This document shows, in pieces, positions 1 through 5,352 of a stretch of 5,352 bases of DNA; positions within the stretch are counted from its first letter, which is position 1, and the number at the start of each line of letters is the position of its first letter. A program made the translations under genes and the position numbers. The notes beneath the pieces are model-generated. The model had not been told where the DNA came from and did no database searches. It worked only from the letters and a program-made list of their open reading frames with translations. This stretch comes from Pseudomonadota bacterium (GTDB lineage Bacteria > Pseudomonadota > Gammaproteobacteria > Burkholderiales > Burkholderiaceae_D), in the NCBI GenBank assembly GCA_023391395.1, contig JAEWBA010000312.1, positions 1 through 5,352 on the forward strand. Direction: 5' to 3'.

Positions 1-2
1 AC

Positions 3-458
3 ATACTGGTGGTGGACACTCCGGATGCCCTCCTGGTGGCCGACAAGTCGCGCAGCCAGGAAGTACGGCAGGTCGTCAGCCGCCTCAAGGCCAGCGGCCA
101 TGAGGCGCACAAGATCCACCGCACCGCGGTGCGCCCATGGGGCACTTACACGGTGCTGGGCGAAGGGGCCGGCTTCAAGATCAAGCGGGTGGTGGTCAAG
201 CCCGGCCATTCGCTCTCCCTACAGATGCATCATCACCGCAGCGAGCACTGGGTGGTGGTGTACGGCACTGCCAACATCACCGTCAACGACAGCACGGTGA
301 TGATGACGCAGAACCAGTCCACCTACATCCCGATCGGCGCCAAGCACCGGCTGGAAAACCCCGGCATCACCGACCTGGTGCTGATCGAGGTGCAGTGCGG
401 CAGCTACCTCGGCGAGGACGACATCGTGCGCTTCTCCGACAGCTACGGCAGGGCATGA
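3..458 (+). CDS. manC: Mannose-1-phosphate guanylyltransferase / mannose-6-phosphate isomerase, C-terminal part (5' end outside window)
   Basis: This is the last 151 codons of a type II bifunctional enzyme. The frame is open to the left edge, so the GTG codons near position 9 are internal and not starts. The visible part begins near the end of the nucleotidyltransferase domain ([13 protein letters not shown]), followed by a linker and the complete C-terminal cupin that carries the isomerase activity. Cupin hallmarks are HHHRSEHW (228-251), which holds the expected metal-binding histidines and glutamate, then QSTYIPIG (315-338), HRLENPG, and the closing [15 protein letters not shown]. In this family the isomerase converts fructose-6-phosphate to mannose-6-phosphate, and the transferase makes GDP-mannose from mannose-1-phosphate and GTP, both in the cytoplasm. 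gmd, which uses GDP-mannose, follows after 64 bases. The catalytic N-terminal half is not visible, so its integrity cannot be judged. The family call is firm; manC versus an algA/cpsB-type name is convention. Confidence 0.95.
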   Translation: MLVVDTPDALLVADKSRSQEVRQVVSRLKASGHEAHKIHRTAVRPWGTYTVLGEGAGFKIKRVVVKPGHSLSLQMHHHRSEHWVVVYGTANITVNDSTVMMTQNQSTYIPIGAKHRLENPGITDLVLIEVQCGSYLGEDDIVRFSDSYGRA

Positions 459-510
459 ATTTCCCCGTCCGGCCGGTGACTGCACTGCGCCGGCATTCAT
501 CAAGCAAGAA

Positions 511-515
511 AAGGA
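511..515 (+). promoter_or_regulatory. Ribosome binding site of gmd
   Basis: AAGGA lies seven bases before the ATG at 523. A second in-frame ATG at 529 would leave thirteen bases, which is too far for good pairing, so the site favours 523 as the start. Confidence 0.6.
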
Positions 516-522
516 ATCCGAG

Positions 523-1626
523 ATGCTAATGAAGGCAAGAAACGACAAGGTTGCATTGATTACGGGTGTCACCGGCCAGGACGGTGCCTATCTCGCCGAA
601 CTGCTCTTGTCCAAGGGTTACGAGGTGCACGGTATCAAGCGCCGCAGCTCGCTGTTCAATACCGACCGCATCGACCACTTGTACCAGGACCCGCACGAGC
701 AGGATGTGCGCTTCCATTTGCATCACGGCGACCTGACCGACTCGACCAGCTTGATCCGCATCATCCAGCAAGTGCAGCCGGACGAAATCTACAACCTGGC
801 GGCGCAAAGCCATGTCGCGGTGTCTTTCGAAGAGCCGGAATACACGGCGAACTCAGATGCGCTCGGCGCCCTGCGCATCCTCGAGGCGATCCGCATCCTG
901 GGCCTGGAAAAAAAGACGCGTTTCTATCAGGCCTCCACCTCGGAACTGTACGGCCTGGTGCAGGAAGTCCCGCAAAAGGAAACCACGCCCTTCTATCCGC
1001 GCAGCCCCTATGCGGTCGCCAAGCTGTATGCCTACTGGATCACGGTCAATTACCGCGAAGCCTATGGCATGTATGCCTGCAACGGCATCCTGTTCAACCA
1101 CGAGAGCCCGATTCGCGGCGAAACCTTTGTCACCCGCAAGATCACGCGCGCCCTGGCCCGGATCAAGCTCGGCCTGCAGGATTGCCTCTACCTCGGCAAC
1201 CTGAACGCGCGCCGCGACTGGGGTCATGCGCGCGACTATGTGGAAATGCAATGGATGATGCTGCAGCAGGACAAGCCGGAAGATTTTGTTATTGCCACCG
1301 GCGTGCAATACAGCGTGCGCGACTTCATCAACGCCGCTGCCAAGGAACTCGAGATGCCCATCTGCTGGGAAGGCGAGGGCGTGGATGAAAAGGGCTACAA
1401 CGCCGTCGGCAAGTGCATCGTCGCCGTCGATCCGCGTTACTTCCGCCCCACCGAAGTTGAAACCCTCCTGGGTGACCCGTCCAAGGCGCGCAGCAAACTG
1501 GGCTGGTCTCCGAAGACTTCGTTCGAGGAGCTGGTCGCGGAAATGGTGCGCGAAGACCTGAAGTCCGCCGAGCGCGACGAACTGGTCAAGCGCCACGGTT
1601 ATCACGCCTTCAATTATCACGAGTAG
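523..1626 (+). CDS. gmd: GDP-mannose 4,6-dehydratase
   Basis: The 367-residue protein is full length for the family, an extended short-chain dehydrogenase/reductase. It converts GDP-mannose to GDP-4-keto-6-deoxymannose using bound NADP. The Rossmann glycine motif is G15-xx-G18-xx-G21 in [13 protein letters not shown], and RRSS near 40-43 fits the NADP phosphate-binding segment. The active site is T139 and E141 in STSELYG, with Y163 and K167 of the YxxxK pair (YAVAK). FNHESPIRG (191-199), [11 protein letters not shown] (231-241) and [17 protein letters not shown] (306-322) are typical sugar-nucleotide-binding stretches of Gmd, and the end HAFNYHE is also characteristic. No key residue is missing. 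The product is the branch point to GDP-rhamnose, GDP-fucose or GDP-perosamine; the next enzyme is not in the window. The gene follows manC by 64 bases and is probably co-transcribed with it. The ATG at 523 was chosen for its ribosome binding site; starting at 529 would remove only two residues. Confidence 0.97.
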   Translation: MLMKARNDKVALITGVTGQDGAYLAELLLSKGYEVHGIKRRSSLFNTDRIDHLYQDPHEQDVRFHLHHGDLTDSTSLIRIIQQVQPDEIYNLAAQSHVAVSFEEPEYTANSDALGALRILEAIRILGLEKKTRFYQASTSELYGLVQEVPQKETTPFYPRSPYAVAKLYAYWITVNYREAYGMYACNGILFNHESPIRGETFVTRKITRALARIKLGLQDCLYLGNLNARRDWGHARDYVEMQWMMLQQDKPEDFVIATGVQYSVRDFINAAAKELEMPICWEGEGVDEKGYNAVGKCIVAVDPRYFRPTEVETLLGDPSKARSKLGWSPKTSFEELVAEMVREDLKSAERDELVKRHGYHAFNYHE

Positions 1627-1666
1627 ACGGGCACGCGGCCAGCCATCGTGCGCCGGCCCGCGCCAT

Positions 1667-1703
1667 CCAGCTGGGGAGCGGCGCGACCCCGCTCCCCGGT
1701 CGG
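1667..1703 (+). terminator. GC-rich hairpin after gmd, possible terminator without T-tract
   Basis: GGGGAGCGG at 1673-1681 pairs perfectly with CCGCTCCCC at 1689-1697 around a seven-base loop. The stem can extend outward through G-U and G-C pairs to about 1667/1703, with one A-C mismatch. It starts about 40 bases after the gmd stop codon. No run of T follows on the + strand, and no A-run precedes it that would make it a minus-strand terminator. It is therefore not a canonical intrinsic terminator. It may help Rho-dependent or T-less termination, or protect the 3' end of the gmd transcript. Confidence 0.4.
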
Positions 1704-1753
1704 TCTTGCCTGCGCGCGCTATCCCGGGCACGAAGCGTAGGCAAATCGTGCGG

Positions 1754-1759
1754 TAGAAT
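1754..1759 (+). promoter_or_regulatory. Possible sigma-70 -10 element (TAGAAT) upstream of algC
   Basis: TAGAAT matches the TATAAT consensus at five of six positions and sits in a GC-rich setting. The start of transcription would fall near 1766, giving a leader of about 110 bases before the algC ATG. No good -35 hexamer is present at the proper distance (around 1730-1737 the sequence is CACGAAGCG-like), so this would be a -35-weak promoter. It is supported by its position after a hairpin and before a compact gene group. Confidence 0.35.
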
Positions 1760-1861
1760 GGCGCATTGCAAAACGCCCCATACAGGACCGCACCGGGATC
1801 GCATCGTCCTTTCATCGCAGCGATATCGTGGCACGGCCCAAGCCGGCGCCGCGCGCACACC

Positions 1862-1867
1862 AGAGGT
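1862..1867 (+). promoter_or_regulatory. Ribosome binding site of algC
   Basis: AGAGGT stands eight bases before the ATG at 1876 and supports that start over the in-frame GTG at 1828, which would add sixteen residues that do not resemble the family's N-terminus. Confidence 0.55.
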
Positions 1868-1875
1868 ATTCCATC

Positions 1876-3252
1876 ATGCTGACTCTTACTCCCGGCATCT
1901 TCAAGGCTTATGACATCCGCGGCGTCGTCGGCAAGACGCTGGACATTGGCATCGCGCGCCAGATCGGCCAGGCCTTCGGCACTGCCGCCCGCACGCGCGG
2001 CGAGCAGACCGTGGTGATCGGCCGCGACGGCCGCCTGTCCGGTCCCGAGCTGGCGCAGGCCCTGGCATCCGGTTTGCAGCGTGCGGGCATCGATGTGATC
2101 GACTTGGGTGTGGTCGCTACGCCGGTGCTGTACTTCGCCACCCATGTGCTCGATGCCCAATCCGGCGTCATGGTCACGGGCAGCCACAATCCGCCCGACT
2201 ACAACGGCTTCAAGATGGTGCTGGGCGGCGAGGCGATCTACGGCGAGGCGATCCAGGCCTTGCATCGCACCATCGTCAGAGGCGATTTCGCCGCCGGTAA
2301 TGGGGCGTACCGCACGCACGACATCAAGACCGCCTACCTGGAACGCATCGTCTCCGACGTGAAGCTGGCCCGCCCGATGAAGATTGCCGTCGATTGCGGC
2401 AATGGCGTGGCGGGCGCCTTCGCGGGCGAGCTGTACCGTGCGCTGAATTGCGAAGTGCGCGAGCTGTTCTGCGAAGTGGACGGTAACTTCCCCAACCACC
2501 ATCCCGACCCGGCGCATCCCGAAAACCTGCAGGATCTGATCGCCTGCCTGAAAGAGACCGATGCCGAGATCGGCCTGGCTTTCGACGGCGACGGCGACCG
2601 GCTGGGCGTGGTGACCAAGGATGGCAAGATCATTTACCCGGACCGGCAACTGATGCTGTTCGCGCAGGACGTGCTGGGCCGCCATCCGGGCGAGCAGATA
2701 CTCTACGACGTCATGTGCACGCGCCATATCGCGCCGTGGGTGAAGAAGCACGGCGGTACGGCGCTGATGTGGAAGACCGGTCATTCGCTGGTCAAGGCGA
2801 AGATGCGCGAGACCGGCGCGCCGCTGGGCGGCGAGATGAGCGGCCATATCTTCTTCAAGGACCGCTGGTACGGTTTCGACGACGGCCTGTACGCGGGCGC
2901 GCGCCTGCTCGAATTGCTGTCCCGGTTGGAGGACCCGTCCGCCACCCTCAATGCCTTGCCGCAGTCCGACAGCACGCCGGAACTGCATCTGCACCTGGAG
3001 GAGGGCGAAAACTTCACCCTGGTCGAACGCCTGCAGAAGGAAGCGCGCTTCCCGGATGCGCAGGCGGTGGTGGACATCGATGGTGTGCGGGTCGAGTATG
3101 CCGACGGTTTCGGACTGGCGCGGCCTTCCAACACCACCCCGGTGGTGGTGATGCGTTTCGAGGGCGATTCGCCGGAAGCCTTGCAGCGCATTCAACAGGA
3201 ATTCAAGAATGCCATTCTGGGTGTCAAGCCGGATGCCAGGCTGCCGTTCTGA
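1876..3252 (+). CDS. algC: Phosphomannomutase / phosphoglucomutase (AlgC type)
   Basis: The 458-residue protein belongs to the alpha-D-phosphohexomutase family and is close in length to Pseudomonas AlgC (about 463). It interconverts mannose-6-phosphate and mannose-1-phosphate; AlgC-type members also act on glucose phosphates. Landmarks are FKAYDIRG at the N-terminus, the phosphoserine loop TGSHNP with catalytic S103, the magnesium loop DGDGDR with D237, D239 and D241, the sugar-specificity loop GGEMSGH (318-324), and the phosphate-binding loop RPSNTT (416-421). GEMSGH followed by FFKDRWYGFDDG is what AlgC-type dual-specificity enzymes show, so activity on both sugars is inferred rather than proved. 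The ATG at 1876 was chosen because MLTLTPGIFKAYDIRG fits the family start and AGAGGT lies upstream. The enzyme supplies mannose-1-phosphate to ManC, which is encoded upstream, and heads a tight group of LPS inner-core genes. manB is an alternative name. Confidence 0.95.
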   Translation: MLTLTPGIFKAYDIRGVVGKTLDIGIARQIGQAFGTAARTRGEQTVVIGRDGRLSGPELAQALASGLQRAGIDVIDLGVVATPVLYFATHVLDAQSGVMVTGSHNPPDYNGFKMVLGGEAIYGEAIQALHRTIVRGDFAAGNGAYRTHDIKTAYLERIVSDVKLARPMKIAVDCGNGVAGAFAGELYRALNCEVRELFCEVDGNFPNHHPDPAHPENLQDLIACLKETDAEIGLAFDGDGDRLGVVTKDGKIIYPDRQLMLFAQDVLGRHPGEQILYDVMCTRHIAPWVKKHGGTALMWKTGHSLVKAKMRETGAPLGGEMSGHIFFKDRWYGFDDGLYAGARLLELLSRLEDPSATLNALPQSDSTPELHLHLEEGENFTLVERLQKEARFPDAQAVVDIDGVRVEYADGFGLARPSNTTPVVVMRFEGDSPEALQRIQQEFKNAILGVKPDARLPF

Positions 3253-3291
3253 CTGCAGTAGAAGAATGGAAGTGCAGTGCGGGGGCGCAGC

Positions 3292-4308
3292 GTGAAAATT
3301 CTGATCGTGCGCGTTTCCTCGCTCGGCGACGTAGTCCACAACATGCCGATGGTGGCGGATATCCTGCGCCATTTTCCCGATGCCATCATCGACTGGACGG
3401 TCGAGGAGGCCTACGCCGATCTGGTGCGCCTGAATGCCGGCGTGCGCCGCGTCATCCCGTTCGCGCTGCGGCGCTGGCGCAAGAGCTTGCGGTTGGCAGA
3501 GACGCGTGCACAGATGCGCGATTTCCATAAGGAATTGCGGCGCGAGACTTACGACTTTGTCTTCGATACCCAGGGCTTGCTCAAGACCGGTGTGGTGATG
3601 GGAATGGCGCGACTGGCTGCGGACGGCCGGCGCGTCGGCCTTGCCAACGGCACGGAAGGCTCCGGCTATGAAGCCCTGTCGCGCATCTTCCATAGCGAGA
3701 GCGTGCGGGTCGGCGCGCGGACGCACGCGGTTTTGCGCGCGCGCATGGTAGCGGCGGCCGCGCTCGGATATACAATTGACGGGCCCGCAGATTTCGCGCT
3801 GCAGGCACCGAAAATGCCGCGTCCGCCCTGGCTGCCTGCTGAGCCGTATGCGGTCTTTTTCCACGCAACCGCGCGCGCGGCAAAGCGCTGGGACGAGGCG
3901 AACTGGATAGCAGTGGCAAGGGAGCTGGATGCGCGCGGCATGCCGGTCTTGCTGCCCTGGGGCAGCGAGGACGAGTGGCGTGATGCGCAGCGCCTGGCTA
4001 CGCAAATGCGCAGTGCGCGGGTATTGCCGAAGCTGTCGATGATGGAGGCGGTCCTGCTGGCGCAGCGGGCCGCGCTGGCGATCGGGGTCGATACCGGGCT
4101 GACGCATATTGCCGCCGCCTTCAATCGTCCCACCATCGAGTTGTATTGCGATTCTCCCCGTTGGAAGACGGAGGGCGACTGGTCGCCGAACATCATCAAC
4201 CTGGGCGACCTGAAACAGCCGCCGCAACTGGCGCAAGTGAGGGAAGCGATCGCCTTCCTGTTGGAAATGCAAGGCAAGATGCAGTCTGTCAAAACCGACA
4301 CAGCATAG
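3292..4308 (+). CDS. waaC: Lipopolysaccharide heptosyltransferase I
   Basis: The 338-residue protein is a GT9-family, GT-B fold glycosyltransferase. WaaC moves L-glycero-D-manno-heptose from ADP-heptose onto Kdo of the LPS inner core at the cytoplasmic face of the inner membrane. The N-terminus KILIVRVSSLGDVVHNMP carries D13, the conserved aspartate. WTVEE (35-39) and VIPFALRRWRK (54-64) resemble E. coli WaaC closely and favour WaaC over WaaF. HATARAAKRW carries K198, matching E. coli K192. PWGSEDE carries E228, matching E222. VDTGLTH (266-272) is the ADP-heptose-binding motif. I set the start at GTG 3292 because the family begins with MKILIV and GGGGG lies six bases upstream. An in-frame GTG at 3277 would add five residues and has GGAAG four bases before it, so it remains possible. 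The gap from algC is 39 bases without a terminator, so co-transcription is likely. Confidence 0.93.
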   Translation: MKILIVRVSSLGDVVHNMPMVADILRHFPDAIIDWTVEEAYADLVRLNAGVRRVIPFALRRWRKSLRLAETRAQMRDFHKELRRETYDFVFDTQGLLKTGVVMGMARLAADGRRVGLANGTEGSGYEALSRIFHSESVRVGARTHAVLRARMVAAAALGYTIDGPADFALQAPKMPRPPWLPAEPYAVFFHATARAAKRWDEANWIAVARELDARGMPVLLPWGSEDEWRDAQRLATQMRSARVLPKLSMMEAVLLAQRAALAIGVDTGLTHIAAAFNRPTIELYCDSPRWKTEGDWSPNIINLGDLKQPPQLAQVREAIAFLLEMQGKMQSVKTDTA

Positions 4309-4317
4309 TGGGGTGCG

Positions 4318-5187
4318 ATGGAACCGCAAATTCTCGAAATCCTTTCCCTGGGGTGGAGCTTCAGCGGCGCCCACGAGAGCTGGATTGCCGCCGTGGAGGC
4401 AGGCAAGGTCTTGTATTTCCCCAAGCTGCAGTTCGAGTTGCAGAGCGAAGAAATGCCGCTGCTGACGCCGGCCATCCTCGATCCGAAATCGCGCAATATC
4501 AGCCTGGATGCTGAGGGAAAATTGAAAGGGGCACTCGGCGATGCCGCAAAACAGAAAACATTGGCTGCGATGATCGGACGTTTCCGCGAGCAGGCGCAGT
4601 CCCTGATCCGTTCCCTGCTGCCGCGCTACAGTGGCGCCTTGCGCCTGGCGCCGACCAGCTTTCGCCCGATAAGGGTGGAGACACGGGTCCAGTCCTTGCG
4701 AGCGGATGATCGACGCCTGCACATCGATGCCTTCCCCTCGCGTCCGAATCGGGGCGAGCGGATATTGCGGGTATTCACCAACATCAACTCGGAGGGCGAA
4801 GCGCGCGTATGGCGCGTCGGCGAGCCGTTCGAGGATGTCGCCAAGCGCTTCCTACCGCGTGCCAAGCCTTATTCGCGCTGGCAGGCCAAGGCGCTGGAGG
4901 CATTGCGCGTCACCAAGTCCCTGCGCAGCGAATACGATCACTTGATGCTACAGATACACGACGGCATGAAATCCGACCTGGATTACCAGAAAAATGCGCC
5001 GCAGGTAACGATGCCCTTCCCGCCGGGCTCGGTCTGGGTCTGCTTCTCGGACCAGACTTCCCACGCCGCCATGTCGGGGCAATACATGATGGAGCAGACG
5101 CTGCATCTGCCGGTGGCGCGGCAGTACAACCCGGATGCCAGCCCGCTCTTCACCCTCACCCGTCTCACGGGCCGCAAGCTGGTCTGA
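4318..5187 (+). CDS. kdoO: Kdo 3-hydroxylase, Fe(II)/2-oxoglutarate-dependent (Kdo to Ko)
   Basis: The 289-residue protein resembles the KdoO family known from Burkholderia ambifaria and Yersinia pestis. Those enzymes hydroxylate the outer Kdo of the lipid A inner core at C3, giving D-glycero-D-talo-oct-2-ulosonic acid (Ko), with Fe(II), oxygen and 2-oxoglutarate. The likely iron ligands are the HxD pair H135/D137 in LHIDAFPSRPNRGERILRVF and the distal H249 in FSDQTSHAA, on the strand after PFPPGSVWVCF. The spacing fits a double-stranded beta-helix dioxygenase. R268, nineteen residues after H249, is a candidate 2-oxoglutarate ligand, but this is a guess. No signal peptide or membrane segment is evident, which agrees with a cytoplasmic enzyme acting on an inner-membrane lipid. 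The gene begins nine bases after waaC and shares one base with waaA. Only a weak G-rich ribosome binding site (4310-4313) precedes the ATG. Recognition rests on remembered family features and the waaC/waaA context, not on a search. Confidence 0.85.
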   Translation: MEPQILEILSLGWSFSGAHESWIAAVEAGKVLYFPKLQFELQSEEMPLLTPAILDPKSRNISLDAEGKLKGALGDAAKQKTLAAMIGRFREQAQSLIRSLLPRYSGALRLAPTSFRPIRVETRVQSLRADDRRLHIDAFPSRPNRGERILRVFTNINSEGEARVWRVGEPFEDVAKRFLPRAKPYSRWQAKALEALRVTKSLRSEYDHLMLQIHDGMKSDLDYQKNAPQVTMPFPPGSVWVCFSDQTSHAAMSGQYMMEQTLHLPVARQYNPDASPLFTLTRLTGRKLV

Positions 5188-5352
5188 TGCGGTTCATCTA
5201 TTCCTTCGCCTGGGGACTGGTTCTGCCGGTGGCATTGGCCCGGCTTTGGTGGCGAGGGCGGCGCGAACCGGGCTATCGCCAGCATGTGGCCGAACGCCTC
5301 GGCTTCTATGTGCGCGAGGGGCGCGACGCGGCAAAGCCGCCGGTCATATGGG
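5187..5352 (+). CDS. waaA: 3-deoxy-D-manno-octulosonic acid (Kdo) transferase, N-terminal part (3' end outside window)
   Basis: The first 55 codons are visible and run open to the right edge. The start MRFIYSFAWGLVLPVALARLWWRG is a hydrophobic N-terminal anchor followed by basic residues. EPGYRQHVAERLGFY (27-41) matches the family pattern in which a Tyr-Arg segment leads into ERxGFY. The fragment stops at PPVIW, where WaaA proteins normally continue into the HAxSxGE segment holding the catalytic glutamate, so the active site is not visible. WaaA adds Kdo from CMP-Kdo to lipid IVA at the cytoplasmic face of the inner membrane. It makes the substrate that KdoO modifies and WaaC extends. The ATG overlaps the kdoO stop codon (TGATG), a usual sign of translational coupling. 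Whether the enzyme adds one or two Kdo units cannot be told from this fragment. Confidence 0.88.
   Translation, partial: MRFIYSFAWGLVLPVALARLWWRGRREPGYRQHVAERLGFYVREGRDAAKPPVIW

Larger units (their letters stand above)
1627..1875. other. Intergenic region between gmd and algC
   Basis: This 249-base spacer is the longest non-coding stretch in the window. It contains a strong GC hairpin (about 1667-1703), a possible -10 element (1754-1759) and the algC ribosome binding site (1862-1867). I see no convincing small gene on either strand. The minus-strand frame across it has arginine-rich shadow composition and no recognisable domain. It probably separates the nucleotide-sugar section from the LPS-core transcription unit. 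Confidence 0.6.

Noticed and set aside
472..494. GCCGG/CCGGC inverted repeat between manC and gmd as a terminator
   Set aside because: The stem is only five base pairs with a thirteen-base loop and no T-tract, and the two flanking genes belong to the same pathway, so termination here is unlikely.
1610..1858. Minus-strand 82-codon frame filling most of the gmd-algC spacer
   Set aside because: It overlaps the GC hairpin and the end of gmd, has no clear ribosome binding site, and its Arg/Pro/Ala composition is that of random GC-rich sequence.
1828..1875. GTG at 1828 as the algC start, adding sixteen residues
   Set aside because: The added segment (rich in Pro, Arg and Ala) is unlike family N-termini, while the ATG at 1876 has AGAGGT eight bases upstream and gives the expected beginning and length.
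2715..3530. Plus-strand 271-codon frame overlapping algC and waaC
   Set aside because: It lies out of frame within two genes with clear catalytic motifs and spans their junction. Its composition is rich in Arg, Gly and Ala, with no domain.
853..4722. Very long minus-strand open reading frame (1289 codons)
   Set aside because: It is the codon-aligned complement of four well-supported + strand genes. Its translation is rich in Arg, Gln, His and Ala without a recognisable domain, and it runs through the spacer and gene junctions. Avoidance of TTA, CTA and TCA on the sense strand explains it.

Overview
The window looks like a piece of a GC-rich betaproteobacterial chromosome, most likely Burkholderiales and perhaps Oxalobacteraceae or Burkholderiaceae. 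The grounds are strong G/C preference at third codon positions, a TAGAAT-type -10 element, and the order heptosyltransferase I, Kdo hydroxylase, Kdo transferase. The genus is an inference. All six supported genes lie on the + strand, and the first and last are cut by the window edges.

Positions 3-1626 belong to a nucleotide-sugar section. They hold the C-terminal end of a bifunctional mannose-1-phosphate guanylyltransferase/mannose-6-phosphate isomerase (manC) and a complete GDP-mannose 4,6-dehydratase (gmd). A 249-base spacer follows (1627-1875). It contains a strong GC hairpin without a T-tract and a possible -10 element, so it is the best candidate for a transcription boundary.

Positions 1876-5352 hold a tightly packed group: phosphomannomutase/phosphoglucomutase (algC type), heptosyltransferase I (waaC), Kdo 3-hydroxylase (kdoO) and the start of Kdo transferase (waaA). 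Gaps are 39 and 9 bases, and kdoO and waaA share one base (TGATG), so these four are probably co-transcribed.

Together, ManC and AlgC can carry fructose-6-phosphate through mannose-6-phosphate and mannose-1-phosphate to GDP-mannose. Gmd then makes GDP-4-keto-6-deoxymannose, the branch point to GDP-rhamnose, GDP-fucose or GDP-perosamine; the enzyme that decides among these is not in the window. WaaA, KdoO and WaaC build the lipopolysaccharide inner core: Kdo addition, conversion of Kdo to Ko, and the first heptose. The whole window therefore serves cell-surface glycan synthesis.

I found no RNA gene, insertion sequence, CRISPR array, integrase or attachment site, and no candidate for a wholly new system. 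The most notable item is the kdoO gene and its placement between waaC and waaA.
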